Shown here one piece after another: positions 8,023-17,702 of a stretch of 64,000 bases of DNA. Numbering within the stretch: the first letter of the stretch is position 1; every line of letters starts with the position of its first letter. A program made the translations under genes and the position numbers. The notes beneath the pieces were generated by a model, which was not told the DNA's origin, ran no database searches, and saw only the letters and a list, made by a program, of their open reading frames with translations. Source of the stretch: LLD-282 sp964395835 (GTDB lineage: Bacteria; Pseudomonadota; Gammaproteobacteria; Berkiellales; Berkiellaceae); the NCBI GenBank assembly GCA_964395835.1, contig CAYNBJ010000003.1:62001-126000 (forward strand). The letters run 5' to 3'.

Positions 8023-10572
8023 ATGGTGACAATAGGCGTCTTCGCTCAAACACACAAACTTGATGTTAAAGAAGTTATCGATTTATCTGAAACTTTAAAA
8101 CTTCCTTTTTCAAAGGACTATAATCAGCTGACCGAGCATGATTATTTATCAGCTGATGCGGGACTGCAGTTAATGCGAGCTTTGAATGCGCATCGAAAAA
8201 ATGAAGGAGTTAACAAGCTGAAAGAGGTTTCTACGCTTGTAAATTCGAATAGTCGTCCGATTACTGTCGTTACTAAAAGAAAACGAATCAGTTCTTTTGA
8301 TCTTGAGGCGTTTAAAAAAAATACCGGAAAGCAAATTGTACAGACCCAAAGCACAGAATCTGCGATCGTTGATGATAAAAAAAACTTTGATTCTGAGATT
8401 GTTGTTGATGGAGTGGCTATAGAGCAATCTGTCATTGAGCAACCTGTCATTGAGCAACCTTTCATTGAGCAACCTGTCATTGAGCAATCTGTCATTGAGC
8501 AACCTGTCATTGAGGCCCAATCTCTGAGCGTAAAATCTCAGGGGCATGGAACTAAATCTAAAGCAGAAAATATTTTTTCACAAGATGATGAAACCAACAG
8601 TGGCGGAAAAACAGTTTCTAAATCGCATAAATCCTCTAAAAAGAAAAAGACGACTGCTTATCAGCCAATGGAAATTGCGAAAATTGATAATCAAGCGCTC
8701 AAGAAAATCACTGCTCAGTATCAGTATCGTGATCAAGATGATGATCTGCACGATCCAGTAGAAGCATTGAAGAGAAAGCGCAAAGATAATAAAAATCAGC
8801 ATCAATTTAATCGACCTGTAAAAAAAATAGAATTGATTGTTCGGATCGGTGAGAGTGTCTCTGTAGCAGAATTGGCAGATCAGTTATCATTAAAAATCGT
8901 GGTGATTCTCAAAGAGTTGCTAAAAATCGGTGTTATTGCTCAAGCGAGCACTATCTTAGATCGCGATACGGCAACTTTGGTCGTTGAAGAGCTTGGCCAT
9001 AAGGTATCTACTGCAGCTGAAGAGAATCCAGAGCTTTTAGTTGAAGAGATGGTTTATCAAGGTGAGCACACTCCAAGAAGCCCTGTTGTCACAATTATGG
9101 GCCATGTGGATCATGGAAAAACCTCCTTATTAGATTATATTCGCCGCGCGCGTGTTGCGGCTGGTGAAGCAGGCGGCATTACCCAGCATATTGGTGCGTA
9201 CAAAGTGGCTACAAAACATGGAGATGTCACATTTTTAGATACACCAGGACACGCTGCTTTTACTGCAATGCGTGCTAGAGGTGCTCAATGTACTGATATT
9301 GCTGTTATTTTAGTGGCTGCAGATGATGGTGTGATGCCTCAAACCAAAGAAGCGATTAGTCACGCGAAAGCAGCAGGAGTTCCGATTGTTGTGGCTATTA
9401 ACAAAATGGACAAGCCTGCTGCCGATCTGGAAAGAGTCAAGACAGAGCTCAGCCAATTAGATGTATTACCAGAAGAGTGGGGTGGCGATGTGCCGTTTAT
9501 GCCACTTTCAGCAAAAACAGGACAAGGTATAGAAGCTTTTCTTGAAGTCTTGGCTTTGCAAGCAGAAATTTTGGAGTTAAAAGCCTATTCTGTAGGGGCA
9601 GCAAAAGGAGCCGTCATTGAATCTTCTTTGTCTAAGCACCAAGGTCCTGTGTCTACAGTTTTAGTACAACAAGGCCAATTGAAAATTGGTGATATTATTG
9701 TCAGCGGGATTACCTACGGTCGGGTGCGTGCACTGTTAGATGATATTGGACGCAGTGTCGAGTTTGCTGGACCAAGCACACCTGTTCAGGTGATTGGACT
9801 CGGCAGTGTCGTGGATGCAGGAGAGTCTTTTGCGGTTGTTTCTAATGAAAAACAAGCAAAAGCACTCATAGATTATCGATGCATTCAACAGAAAAAATCG
9901 ATGCTACCGACAGCGGCATTGAGTTTAGAAAACTTTTTTGCACAAACAGAAAAGAAAAAAGAATTAAATGTTATTATCAAAGCTGATACACACGGATCAG
10001 CTCAAGCAATTGTGCATTCTTTAGATCAGCTCGGAACCCAAGAGGTCAAAATTAAGGTCATTGCGCAATCTGTTGGTGGAATTAGCGACTCTGATATTAT
10101 GTTGGCTAAAGCATCCGCCGCTATTATTTTAGCGTTTAATACTCGTGCAGAAAAAACAGCTAAGACCTTAGCAGATCAGAGTCATATTGCAATTTATTAT
10201 TTCAGTATTATCTATGAATTGCTTGACCATGTACGTGCCGCGATCTATGGATTAGAGTCTCCGAAATTTAAAGAAACCTTTGTAGGTCTTGCTGAAGTCC
10301 GTGCTGTGTTCCGTTCTTCTATTTTAGGCAATATTGCCGGTTGTTTAGTGATTGAAGGAACAGTTCGTAAAGATTTACCGATCCGTGTTTTAAGAAAAAA
10401 TGTAGTTGTTTTTGAAGGAAAACTTGAATCTTTACGTCGATTGAAAGATGATGTGCAAGAGGTTCGAGCCGGGACAGAATGTGGAATTGGTGTTAAAGAT
10501 TACAACGATATCAAAGAAGGCGATCAAATTGAAGTTTATCGCATGGTTGAAGTTGCTAGAAAGCCTCAATAA
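8023..10572 (+). CDS. infB: Translation initiation factor IF-2
   Basis: IF-2 is the GTPase that delivers initiator tRNA to the ribosome. The 849-residue product has a variable, charged N-terminal region. It contains an IF2_N-type segment at about 270-320 and the GTPase domain with G1 GHVDHGKT (about 360-367), G3 DTPGH and G4 NKMD, followed by domains II-IV. The ATG follows AAGAGG. The N-terminal region contains six 15-base repeats coding for VIEQP/VIEQS. It lies 46 bases after nusA in the conserved nusA-infB-rbfA order. Confidence 0.97.
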   Translation: MVTIGVFAQTHKLDVKEVIDLSETLKLPFSKDYNQLTEHDYLSADAGLQLMRALNAHRKNEGVNKLKEVSTLVNSNSRPITVVTKRKRISSFDLEAFKKNTGKQIVQTQSTESAIVDDKKNFDSEIVVDGVAIEQSVIEQPVIEQPFIEQPVIEQSVIEQPVIEAQSLSVKSQGHGTKSKAENIFSQDDETNSGGKTVSKSHKSSKKKKTTAYQPMEIAKIDNQALKKITAQYQYRDQDDDLHDPVEALKRKRKDNKNQHQFNRPVKKIELIVRIGESVSVAELADQLSLKIVVILKELLKIGVIAQASTILDRDTATLVVEELGHKVSTAAEENPELLVEEMVYQGEHTPRSPVVTIMGHVDHGKTSLLDYIRRARVAAGEAGGITQHIGAYKVATKHGDVTFLDTPGHAAFTAMRARGAQCTDIAVILVAADDGVMPQTKEAISHAKAAGVPIVVAINKMDKPAADLERVKTELSQLDVLPEEWGGDVPFMPLSAKTGQGIEAFLEVLALQAEILELKAYSVGAAKGAVIESSLSKHQGPVSTVLVQQGQLKIGDIIVSGITYGRVRALLDDIGRSVEFAGPSTPVQVIGLGSVVDAGESFAVVSNEKQAKALIDYRCIQQKKSMLPTAALSLENFFAQTEKKKELNVIIKADTHGSAQAIVHSLDQLGTQEVKIKVIAQSVGGISDSDIMLAKASAAIILAFNTRAEKTAKTLADQSHIAIYYFSIIYELLDHVRAAIYGLESPKFKETFVGLAEVRAVFRSSILGNIAGCLVIEGTVRKDLPIRVLRKNVVVFEGKLESLRRLKDDVQEVRAGTECGIGVKDYNDIKEGDQIEVYRMVEVARKPQ
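8422..8511 (+). repeat. Six tandem 15-base repeats inside infB
   Basis: Six in-frame units of the form GAGCAAYCTGTCATT code for E-Q-(S/P)-V-I in the flexible N-terminal region of IF-2. Units differ by one or two bases (ct/tc in the third codon pair, one g/t). The length is a multiple of three, so copy-number change would keep the frame. Confidence 0.9.
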
Positions 10573-10592
10573 AATAATTTTGGAGAATAATT

Positions 10593-10964
10593 ATGCGTTC
10601 CTATCGTGCTTTAAAAATTGCAGATGCTATTCGTAATGAGTTAATTATGATATGCCAAAGTGGATCATTTGAAGATCCACGTTTGCAAGATGTTGAAATT
10701 ACGCATGTGGAGCTCTCAAAAGATAGCTCGCATGCTAAAGTGTTTTTTCGATTAATTGCTCAAACAGAGCATAGCTCAAAAGATGTTGAAAAAGTTTTAA
10801 ATAATGCTGCAGGGTATGTTCGTACCTTAATTGCACAGGCTTTAAATTTGGGTTATACACCATCTTTCAGATTTCATTTTGATCATGTTGCTGTAGCCGG
10901 AGAGCGTTTAGAAACGATATTATCCACCTTAGTTGAAAAGAAACACGAGAGTACTAGTGATTGA
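10593..10964 (+). CDS. rbfA: Ribosome-binding factor A
   Basis: RbfA is a small KH-like 30S maturation factor needed for 16S rRNA 5' end processing. The 123-residue product starts with MRSYRALKIADAIRNEL, typical of the family. It has the 'DPRLQDVEITHVELSKDSSHAKVFF' type core (split here in description) and a C-terminal 'YTPSFRFHFD' matching the usual '(V/T)PxLxFxxD'. A GGAGAA site precedes the ATG. It follows infB by 20 bases and its stop overlaps the likely truB start. Confidence 0.95.
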   Translation: MRSYRALKIADAIRNELIMICQSGSFEDPRLQDVEITHVELSKDSSHAKVFFRLIAQTEHSSKDVEKVLNNAAGYVRTLIAQALNLGYTPSFRFHFDHVAVAGERLETILSTLVEKKHESTSD

Positions 10965-11931
10965 TTCACCCGAAACTGTATGTATCTTTATTGATAAACC
11001 AGTGGGGATGACTTCAGCAGATGTTGTTCATGCGCTGAAGAAAAAGTATCCCCACATAAAAATTGGACATGGTGGAACACTTGATCCGTTTGCACAAGGT
11101 CTTTTACCAATTTTTTTTGGTAAGTGGACCAGGCTTTCTTCACTATTCTCATTAGGGGATAAGCGCTACATTGGGCGTTTAAAACTTGGAGAGCAGACAG
11201 ATACCGGAGATCACACAGGTCAGGTTGTGAAATCTCATAAACCCATGCCTGTGCATGACTGGAACTTGCATTTGATTCAAAAAAAACTCCATGGCTCTGT
11301 TGATTTACCAATTCCTATTTATAGTGCTTTAAAGATCGATGGCAAACCGATGCATGAGCTTGCGAGAAAAGGCCTTTTGCAAGAACCGGTGCGTTTTCGA
11401 GAAAGTCTTATTCATAGTTTGAGTCTTGTTTATAACCCAAAAAATTCTGAAATTTTGATTGATGTTTGCTGTAGTCATGGAACATATATTCGATCTTTAG
11501 CTGAAAAAATCGCTAAAGAGCTTGGGCAGGTAGGGCATCTTGTGATGTTGAAAAGAATGGGATATGGCCATAAATCGCAGATGTTTGATTGGCCAATTAT
11601 GACGCTTGATCAGGCTTTAAGCTCCCCGAATTTTTGTCTTAAGCTGGATGATCTGCAAAACGTTATTGTTTCTTATTCTCTTCCCTCTCAGTCTGCGCAG
11701 CAAATTTTTAGAGGTCAAAAAAATCATTTGGCTTTTCGCTATACAGGGTGGTTTTTGATTAAAAATTTTATGCGTGATTTTGGGGCTGTTTATGTCCGGA
11801 ATGGAAAAATTGAGCAAAGAATTATCATCGAGAATCCTAAAGTGACTCTGCCACAAGAAATGGGTGAGTGTGCAAAAGTGCGGACCCAGCCAACGAATAA
11901 AACCTGGGCGCAGGATTGGCTAGCTGATTAG
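10957..11931 (+). CDS. truB: tRNA pseudouridine(55) synthase TruB
   Basis: TruB makes pseudouridine 55 in the T loop of tRNAs. From GTG 10957 the protein has 324 residues. It carries the family core GHGGTLDPFAQGLLPI with the catalytic aspartate at about residue 43, and 'CSHGTYIRSLAEKIAKELG' further on. The GTG overlaps the rbfA stop and follows a CGAGAG site; a TTG at 10933 would add eight residues and has weaker support. It sits between rbfA and rpsO as in most proteobacteria. Confidence 0.95.
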   Translation: MIDSPETVCIFIDKPVGMTSADVVHALKKKYPHIKIGHGGTLDPFAQGLLPIFFGKWTRLSSLFSLGDKRYIGRLKLGEQTDTGDHTGQVVKSHKPMPVHDWNLHLIQKKLHGSVDLPIPIYSALKIDGKPMHELARKGLLQEPVRFRESLIHSLSLVYNPKNSEILIDVCCSHGTYIRSLAEKIAKELGQVGHLVMLKRMGYGHKSQMFDWPIMTLDQALSSPNFCLKLDDLQNVIVSYSLPSQSAQQIFRGQKNHLAFRYTGWFLIKNFMRDFGAVYVRNGKIEQRIIIENPKVTLPQEMGECAKVRTQPTNKTWAQDWLAD

Positions 11932-12002
11932 AAAAAAATATGTTAAGATGTGATGTTTTATAAATCTTTTGCTTATAAAAGCATTATTCTTAAGGAGATA
12001 TT

Positions 12003-12278
12003 ATGTCAGTTGCTCAAAAAGCTAAGGCCCAAATAATTGAATCAAATCAGATGTTTGCAGGCGACACTGGCTCATCAGCAGTTCAAATCGCATTGTTGAC
12101 TGATCGTATTCGTGGTTTGACTCAACATTTGAAAACTCATGCGAAAGATTTTCATTGCGCGCATGGTTTAAAAAAACTTGTTTCTAAAAGAAAGAAGTTG
12201 ATGAAATATTTTAAACAGCATAATCACAGCGCTTATACAGCTCTGCTTGCTAAACTTGAGCTTCGCGATATTCGCTAA
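12003..12278 (+). CDS. rpsO: 30S ribosomal protein S15 (uS15)
   Basis: S15 is a primary 16S rRNA-binding protein of the small subunit platform. The 91-residue product has the family features 'DTGSSAVQIALLTDRIRGLTQHL' in the N-terminal half (shown split: GSSAVQ...TDRI) and 'LKKLVSKRKKLMKYF' later. The ATG follows a strong AAGGAG site at 11993-11998. It lies between truB and pnp as in E. coli. Confidence 0.97.
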   Translation: MSVAQKAKAQIIESNQMFAGDTGSSAVQIALLTDRIRGLTQHLKTHAKDFHCAHGLKKLVSKRKKLMKYFKQHNHSAYTALLAKLELRDIR

Positions 12279-12285
12279 TTATTCA

Positions 12286-12319
12286 CTCATCGCTGGGCTT
12301 TAAGCCCGGTGATGATGAG
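12286..12319 (+). promoter_or_regulatory. rpsO-pnp intergenic hairpin, possible RNase III site
   Basis: Arms CTCATC...GGGCT and AGCCC...GATGAG form an imperfect hairpin with an internal loop, with no T run afterwards. In E. coli a hairpin at the same place is cut by RNase III and controls pnp expression. A similar role here is inference from position. Confidence 0.5.
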
Positions 12320-12376
12320 ATTCTATATAAAACTGTACTTTTTAAGCTATTGAAGAATCAAAAGGGGTTGCGATCT

Positions 12377-14482
12377 GTGGCTATTCTTAAAAAAACATTC
12401 AACTTAGGTGGCGTCGATGTTACCTTAGAAAGTGGTATTCTGGCCCGTCAGGCAGACGGTGCTGTTGTTTTGAAGGCAAAAAATCTTGTCTTGCTAGCGA
12501 CAGTTGTTGTCAATCAATCTTCTGCTCCAGTCGGATTTCTACCCCTTTCGGTGCACTATTTGACAAAATCTTATGCTTACGGCCGCGTTCCAGGTGGTTT
12601 TAAACGACGCGAGGGGCCTCCAACTGAGCATGAAATTCTTGTGTCACGTTTGATTGATCGTCCTATTCGTCCTTTATTTCCATCTGATTTTTATAAAGAA
12701 GTACAAGTGATTGTGACTCTTTTATCTTCAGATGCGAGTGTTGAAGCAGATGTTTTTGCCTTGATTGCTGCGCGAGCTGCTCTGGGTTTAGCTGGGTTGC
12801 CACTGACTGCCTCTTTAGGTGCTGTGCGTATTGGGTACCTCAACGCAGAGCGTACCGCCTTTTCTCTCAATCCTTTGTTAACACAGACGCATGGCCTAGA
12901 TCTTGTTTTGGCGGGTAATGAACAATCGCTCTTTATGGTTGAATGTGCGAGTTCTGAAGTGCCAGAAGATCAGATGGTTGAAGCTCTCGCTTTTGGTCAA
13001 AAAGTTTTAGCAGATCTGTGTTCGCATATTGATGCTTTTATAGCGCAGGGCATCGCATCTCAGCAGCCTTTTGATTGTGAGTCAAAAAATGAAGTAGAAC
13101 CAGAGGCTTGGAAAACGCTATGTGATCAATTTGTCAGCTCCAATTCAGAAGCGTACTGGATGGCTCTGTGTGCCCAGGGCGTACATAAAGCAAACCGTCA
13201 AGCATGGATGAAAACAACTTTTGATGCATGGGTTCTTGCATGTTCTGAGCTGGTTCAGAATCCTGAGGTTGATGTCAAGCCTTATATCACTTTGTTAATA
13301 GAGCAACTGATTCGTCAAAAAACCTTAGAAAGCGGTCAGCGTCTCGATGGTCGTGCTTATGATGAAATTCGTCCGATCAGTATCGAAACATCGTATTTGC
13401 CAAGTGCTCACGGTTCTGCGCTTTTTACGCGTGGATGGACTCAGTCATTAACAAACGTTATTCTTGGCACGGCTAAAGATGCTCAATATTCTGATTCTTA
13501 CGATCCTAATGCAGGAAAAGATCTGTTTTTATTACATTATAATTTTCCAGCTTATTCGGTTGGAGAGACTGGTGCTGTGAGTAGCCCCAAACGTCGAGAA
13601 ATTGGACATGGACGCTTAGCGCGCAAAGCCGTTGAAAGTATGCTGCCTTCGCAAGTTGATTTTCCCTATGTTTTAAGAATTGTGTCTGAAATTTTAGAGT
13701 CTGACGGATCGAGTTCTATGGCGACAGTTTGTGCAAGTACGATGGCACTGATGGACGCGGGAGTTCCATTGAAAAAGCCTGTCGCTGGAATAGCGATGGG
13801 GTTGATTCAGGATGCTCAGCGTACAGTTGTGTTGTCAGATATTTGTGGCGAAGAAGATGCGTTTGGGGATATGGATTTTAAAGTTGCAGGGACACAAGAC
13901 GGTATTACAGCTTTGCAAATGGATATCAAGGTGTGCGGAATTAATGCGGAAGTTATGAAGGTTGCTTTATTGCAAGCTCAAAAAGGACGTCTACAAATTC
14001 TGAGCTTGATGAGCTCATCGCTCGCGTCACCTCGCTCGGAGCTTTCAGCAACTGCACCTCGTATTGAATATCATCGTGTTCGCACAGAACAAATTCGTGA
14101 TATTATCGGAAAAGGCGGCAGTACGATTAAAATGATTTCAGAGACCTCAGGCGCGACTTTAGAAATTAGCGATGATGGAATTGTGACAATTGTTTCATAT
14201 ACGCAAGAAAGCGCAGAAAAAGCGAAAACGATGATACAGCAAATTACCGATCCTTTGACAATAGGTCAAATTTATGAAGGAACAGTGACAAAAATGCTGG
14301 AATTTGGTTTTGTGGTGATGACGTTGGCAGGCAAGGATGGATTGGTCCATATTTCCGAGTGTCCTTTTCCGCAGTCGGAGCTCAATCAGCAAATTGCAAT
14401 GGGTCAAAAAGTTTCCGTGAAACTCATTCAGATTGACCGTGTTAATAATAAATATAAGTTCTCTATGCTTTTGTCGCAGTAA
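12377..14482 (+). CDS. pnp: Polyribonucleotide nucleotidyltransferase (PNPase)
   Basis: PNPase is a phosphorolytic 3'-5' exoribonuclease of the degradosome. From GTG 12377 (AAAGGGG at 12361-12367) the protein has 701 residues, against 711 in E. coli. It has two RNase PH domains (first with 'PGGFKRREGPPTEHEIL', second with 'GRLARKAVESMLP' and 'DGSSSMATVCASTMALMDAG'). A KH domain (about residue 570-625, 'IRDIIGKGGSTIKMI') and an S1 domain (about 630-700) follow. An in-frame TTG at 12350 is less likely because it precedes the ribosome site. Confidence 0.97.
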   Translation: MAILKKTFNLGGVDVTLESGILARQADGAVVLKAKNLVLLATVVVNQSSAPVGFLPLSVHYLTKSYAYGRVPGGFKRREGPPTEHEILVSRLIDRPIRPLFPSDFYKEVQVIVTLLSSDASVEADVFALIAARAALGLAGLPLTASLGAVRIGYLNAERTAFSLNPLLTQTHGLDLVLAGNEQSLFMVECASSEVPEDQMVEALAFGQKVLADLCSHIDAFIAQGIASQQPFDCESKNEVEPEAWKTLCDQFVSSNSEAYWMALCAQGVHKANRQAWMKTTFDAWVLACSELVQNPEVDVKPYITLLIEQLIRQKTLESGQRLDGRAYDEIRPISIETSYLPSAHGSALFTRGWTQSLTNVILGTAKDAQYSDSYDPNAGKDLFLLHYNFPAYSVGETGAVSSPKRREIGHGRLARKAVESMLPSQVDFPYVLRIVSEILESDGSSSMATVCASTMALMDAGVPLKKPVAGIAMGLIQDAQRTVVLSDICGEEDAFGDMDFKVAGTQDGITALQMDIKVCGINAEVMKVALLQAQKGRLQILSLMSSSLASPRSELSATAPRIEYHRVRTEQIRDIIGKGGSTIKMISETSGATLEISDDGIVTIVSYTQESAEKAKTMIQQITDPLTIGQIYEGTVTKMLEFGFVVMTLAGKDGLVHISECPFPQSELNQQIAMGQKVSVKLIQIDRVNNKYKFSMLLSQ

Positions 14483-14492
14483 TAGCTCTATA

Positions 14493-14537
14493 AACAAGAG
14501 CATTGAGATGATGACACATCTCAATGCTCTTGTTTTT
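14493..14537 (+). terminator. Terminator of the nusA-pnp operon
   Basis: A perfect 18-bp stem (14493-14510 with 14517-14534) with a six-base loop is followed by a run of T residues on the plus strand. It overlaps the stop codon of the convergent gene on the minus strand. Confidence 0.9.
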
Positions 14538-15753
14538 GAATTCGAATTTTTAAAATTTGATTTTCATTTCTTTGCATAATTTCATATGTGATTGTGTCTT
14601 CGTGATAAATTTCCGCTACCTCAGGAACTCGTTCCCATCGTTCAATTAATACGCCGCCTACAGTTGTTGCTGTTTTGGAGGTTAAAGTCAGACCACTCAG
14701 TTTGCGAAAAGATGACAATGACATGTCACCAGAAATAATCCACTCATTATGTGCTTTATATTCTAAAAATGATTCTAAAAGAAAAAGATCTTCCATAACG
14801 AGATGGTTTAAAATATCTCCTATAGATATTAAACCAATGATTTCTCCGTATTCGTTAACAACAAGACCCAGCCTCTGTTTCTTTTTTATAAAATATTGGT
14901 ACTGAACAGAGAGTAATGTTTTTTCAGGGACAAAATATCCTGGCTTAATCAGTGATTTCAAAAGGTTTTCATTAAAATTTTGGTTTGGTTTTTTTAAAAT
15001 TGCTCCTAAGCAATCTTGGAGATATAAAAATCCTAAGACTTTATTGAATGATCCTTTGATAACTGGAAGCACACTGTGTTGAGTTTTTTCTATTTTCTCG
15101 TATGAAACCTCCCACCGATCATCAATGTCTATATATTCAATTTTAGAGACAGACCGCATCACATGATTGATGCTCATTTCATGCAACTCTAAAGCACTGA
15201 GCATCATTTGTTGATATGATGTTTGTTCTTTTTTGAGCCCGTCCGCAATCATGGTTTTATATTCTTTAAAGGAAATGCTTTTATCGTGTTCTTCTTGGAT
15301 TCCGAGAGATGTTAAAAAAACACGATTTATTTTTTTTACAATATAAATAATTGGTTTTAAAGCAATTAACAGGGGATAGAGTAACCAGCAGCAAATTCGA
15401 GCGACACGCTTAGGTTCTAAGGTGGCTGATGTTTTGGGCAGCACCTCTGCAAAAATCAATAAAAAGAGAGTCAAGATCAGGGGAGCAAGCCATAAAATTT
15501 CTGCTGAAAAATTGTTTTCAGAGAGATAGACAGAGAGCATAGACGCAATCAGAATGTTTCCAAAAGTGTTGCCTAATAAAATCACAATTAAAACTTCATC
15601 AATTCTATTAATGAGATCTAATAAAATATTTCGTGACCAGCTTTCTTTTTCAGATTGAATTTCATAACGATTTAATCGTAATAGCGAAGCTTCAGAAGCT
15701 GAAAAAAATGTCGACAATCCAAATGTTAGAAAAATAAAAATTAATGTCAGCAC
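14521..15753 (-). CDS. CorC/HlyC-family membrane protein (CNNM + CBS domains)
   Basis: This 410-residue protein belongs to the UPF0053/CNNM family (YfjD/CorB type), linked to magnesium export or cobalt resistance. The N-terminal part (1-190) has about four hydrophobic helices and the motif 'FSASEASLLRLNRYEIQSE', the usual FS(G/A)SE signature. A CBS pair follows (about 195-320, 'VNEYGEIIGLISIGDIL'), then a CorC_HlyC domain (about 335-405). The start is a GTG without a clear ribosome site, so the N-terminus is uncertain. It is convergent with pnp. Confidence 0.85.
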   Translation of the reverse strand: MLTLIFIFLTFGLSTFFSASEASLLRLNRYEIQSEKESWSRNILLDLINRIDEVLIVILLGNTFGNILIASMLSVYLSENNFSAEILWLAPLILTLFLLIFAEVLPKTSATLEPKRVARICCWLLYPLLIALKPIIYIVKKINRVFLTSLGIQEEHDKSISFKEYKTMIADGLKKEQTSYQQMMLSALELHEMSINHVMRSVSKIEYIDIDDRWEVSYEKIEKTQHSVLPVIKGSFNKVLGFLYLQDCLGAILKKPNQNFNENLLKSLIKPGYFVPEKTLLSVQYQYFIKKKQRLGLVVNEYGEIIGLISIGDILNHLVMEDLFLLESFLEYKAHNEWIISGDMSLSSFRKLSGLTLTSKTATTVGGVLIERWERVPEVAEIYHEDTITYEIMQRNENQILKIRIQKQEH

Positions 15754-16079
15754 AGAAGTAAAAAAAAATATATAGTTTGTTTAGTATAGACCCATCATAT
15801 GAGCACTGCATGAAAGCCCTTCTTTTGTCTATATTCATGGGATTATTCATGATTTTTCTGAGCCTATCACGGCACATGATTGTTCTTCGAAATCATTTAT
15901 TTTAAGTGAGAGCGAGTGATCTCTGAGTCAGAAGATCGGCTCTATAAAAACATTGAGTCAATTTTGATCAATTCATGAGGAGTTTTGGAAAATTTTTGAT
16001 CTTCCGATTGAAAAGAACTTTCTGGACAGTCTGGACATAGTGTATGATATTTAAATAAAACTTTTCTAAGGAGAGCCTT
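15754..16079. other. Divergent intergenic region between CorC-like gene and ffh
   Basis: This 326-base region must hold the promoters of both flanking genes. A TATGAT hexamer at 16043-16048 could be the ffh -10 box, but I see no good -35 box. Two adjacent TCTGGACA octamers (16021-16028 and 16030-16037) lie just upstream of it. AAGGAGAG at 16069-16076 is the ffh ribosome site. I see no gene here. Confidence 0.5.
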
Positions 16080-17468
16080 GTGTTTGGATTTTTATCACAA
16101 AAATTAAGCGGATTGTATCAATCCTTTACAGCTAAAAGTCTTAGCGCAAAAGATCTCGATCCTTTTTTAAAAGAAATTGAGCATTCTTTATTGGAAGCTG
16201 ATGCTCCATTTGAAAGTGTGGAAACATTTTTAGAGCAAACCAAGACCAATTTGCTAGGGAAAAAGTATCCACAACATTTAAAAGCGCAGCAAGCGATTGT
16301 GAAAGTTTTGCATGAAAGCTTAACCGCGCGTTTAGGCGGGCAGAAAAAATCATGGCAGTTGAATCAACCAGGGCCAGTGCGTATTTTGATGTTAGGGTTA
16401 CAAGGGACTGGGAAAACTACAAGTTCTGTCAAATTTGCAGCATGGTTAAAAAATCAAAAGAAAAAAGTGGCTATTGCGAGCCTTGATATTCATCGGCCTG
16501 CAGCTCGTGAGCAAACGGAAATTTTAGCCAAAAAAATGGGCATTGAAACGATTGGCTTTTCTCAAAAAAATAATATCGATCTTTTGATTGATGATATTTT
16601 AAAAGGCAGTCGCTATTACGATGCGGTGATCATTGATACTGCCGGGCGTACGGAGCTCAATGATGATATGATGAAAGAGTTGATACACATTGAACGTAAA
16701 ATCGCACCGCAGCATAAGTTTTACGTTCTCGATGCTATGGCCGGACAAAGTGCTTTGGCTATTGCATCTACCTTTCAAAAAACTGTCGGCATTACTGGAG
16801 TGATTGTCACTAAACTCGATAGTGATGCTAGAGCTGGGGCAATTATTGGAATTTACGATACTTTGGGTGTAAATGTTGAGTTTCTTTCCTCAGGTGAGAG
16901 TGTTGAGAAATCGCAGCAGTGGTCTATTTTTCATCCCGAACGGATTGCCCAAAGAATTTTGGGCCTGGGCGATATGTTATCGTTGATTGAAAAAATAGAA
17001 CAAAGTTTTTCTGAAAAAGAACGGAAAGCACTCGAAGAAAAGATTATTAAGTCTGAAAGTTCTATGAATTTTGAAGATTTAAAAAATCATTTGGCTTCAT
17101 TAGAAAAGTTTTCGTCTCAACAGGGAGGAATGAAAAACATTCTTTCTCTGATTCCTGGCCTCAGTTCAATGATGGGCCAAATTTCTGATCAGCAGATCCA
17201 AAATCCGATGAAAAAAGCGCTTGCTTTGATTGACTCTATGACAAAAAAAGAACGTCTTTATCCAGCTTTGTTAGATCAACCAGGCCGCAAACAGCGTATT
17301 GCTCAGGGCGCTGGATGTTTGATTCAGGATTTGAATGCTTTAATTAAGCAGCTAAAAAAGCTGTCAGAGATGACAAAAATGATGTCTAATCCTGCAAAAA
17401 TGCAGGGGATGCTCAATGCCTTACCTCAAAATCTGCAAGATATGCTCAAATCGCAAGAAGAAAAATAG
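16080..17468 (+). CDS. ffh: Signal recognition particle protein Ffh
   Basis: Ffh is the SRP54-type GTPase that, with 4.5S RNA and FtsY, targets membrane proteins to the translocon. The 462-residue protein has an N domain (1-95) and a G domain with GLQGTGKTT (106-114), DTAGR and TKLDSDARAGA. A methionine-rich M domain follows (about 300-460), with the RNA-binding stretch 'RIAQGAGCLIQDLNALIKQ'. The GTG start has an excellent AAGGAGAG site. It appears monocistronic, as bL25 has its own leader. Confidence 0.97.
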   Translation: MFGFLSQKLSGLYQSFTAKSLSAKDLDPFLKEIEHSLLEADAPFESVETFLEQTKTNLLGKKYPQHLKAQQAIVKVLHESLTARLGGQKKSWQLNQPGPVRILMLGLQGTGKTTSSVKFAAWLKNQKKKVAIASLDIHRPAAREQTEILAKKMGIETIGFSQKNNIDLLIDDILKGSRYYDAVIIDTAGRTELNDDMMKELIHIERKIAPQHKFYVLDAMAGQSALAIASTFQKTVGITGVIVTKLDSDARAGAIIGIYDTLGVNVEFLSSGESVEKSQQWSIFHPERIAQRILGLGDMLSLIEKIEQSFSEKERKALEEKIIKSESSMNFEDLKNHLASLEKFSSQQGGMKNILSLIPGLSSMMGQISDQQIQNPMKKALALIDSMTKKERLYPALLDQPGRKQRIAQGAGCLIQDLNALIKQLKKLSEMTKMMSNPAKMQGMLNALPQNLQDMLKSQEEK

Positions 17469-17600
17469 ACATCAGCGAGGGAAAGAGCATCGTCTGATCA
17501 TACAAGCTATATAAAATACGGTGCTTTTTTCAGCCTCTTTGATGCTGTCTCAGAATGCTAAAAAGGGCATTTCAGATGTTGAGGAGTCTTTTTTCATTGA

Positions 17601-17623
17601 AAAACCAACAAACGATTGGTTTT
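17601..17623 (+). terminator. Possible terminator downstream of ffh
   Basis: AAAACCAA (17601-17608) and TTGGTTTT (17616-17623) form an 8-bp stem with a seven-base loop. The T run is short, so termination is only plausible. Confidence 0.4.
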
Positions 17624-17662
17624 GCTTGAGATATCATGTTAAAATAATTCGATTTTTGGATA

Positions 17663-17702
17663 GACTTGCTGGTCGCAAGCAAGTCACCTTATTTTTATTT
17701 TT
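17663..17702 (+). promoter_or_regulatory. Leader hairpin before the bL25 gene
   Basis: GACTTGCT (17663-17670) and AGCAAGTC (17678-17685) form an 8-bp stem followed by a T-rich stretch, just before the AGGAG ribosome site at 17703-17707. It resembles an intrinsic terminator or attenuator. A possible promoter (TTGGTT 17616, TAAAAT 17640, 18-base spacer) lies upstream, so the hairpin would be in the 5' leader. Attenuation of this ribosomal protein gene is inference. Confidence 0.45.

Noticed and set aside
8142..8547. Two long minus-strand frames inside infB.
   Set aside because: They arise from the 15-base repeats and codon bias of infB on the other strand; the peptides are low-complexity repeats.
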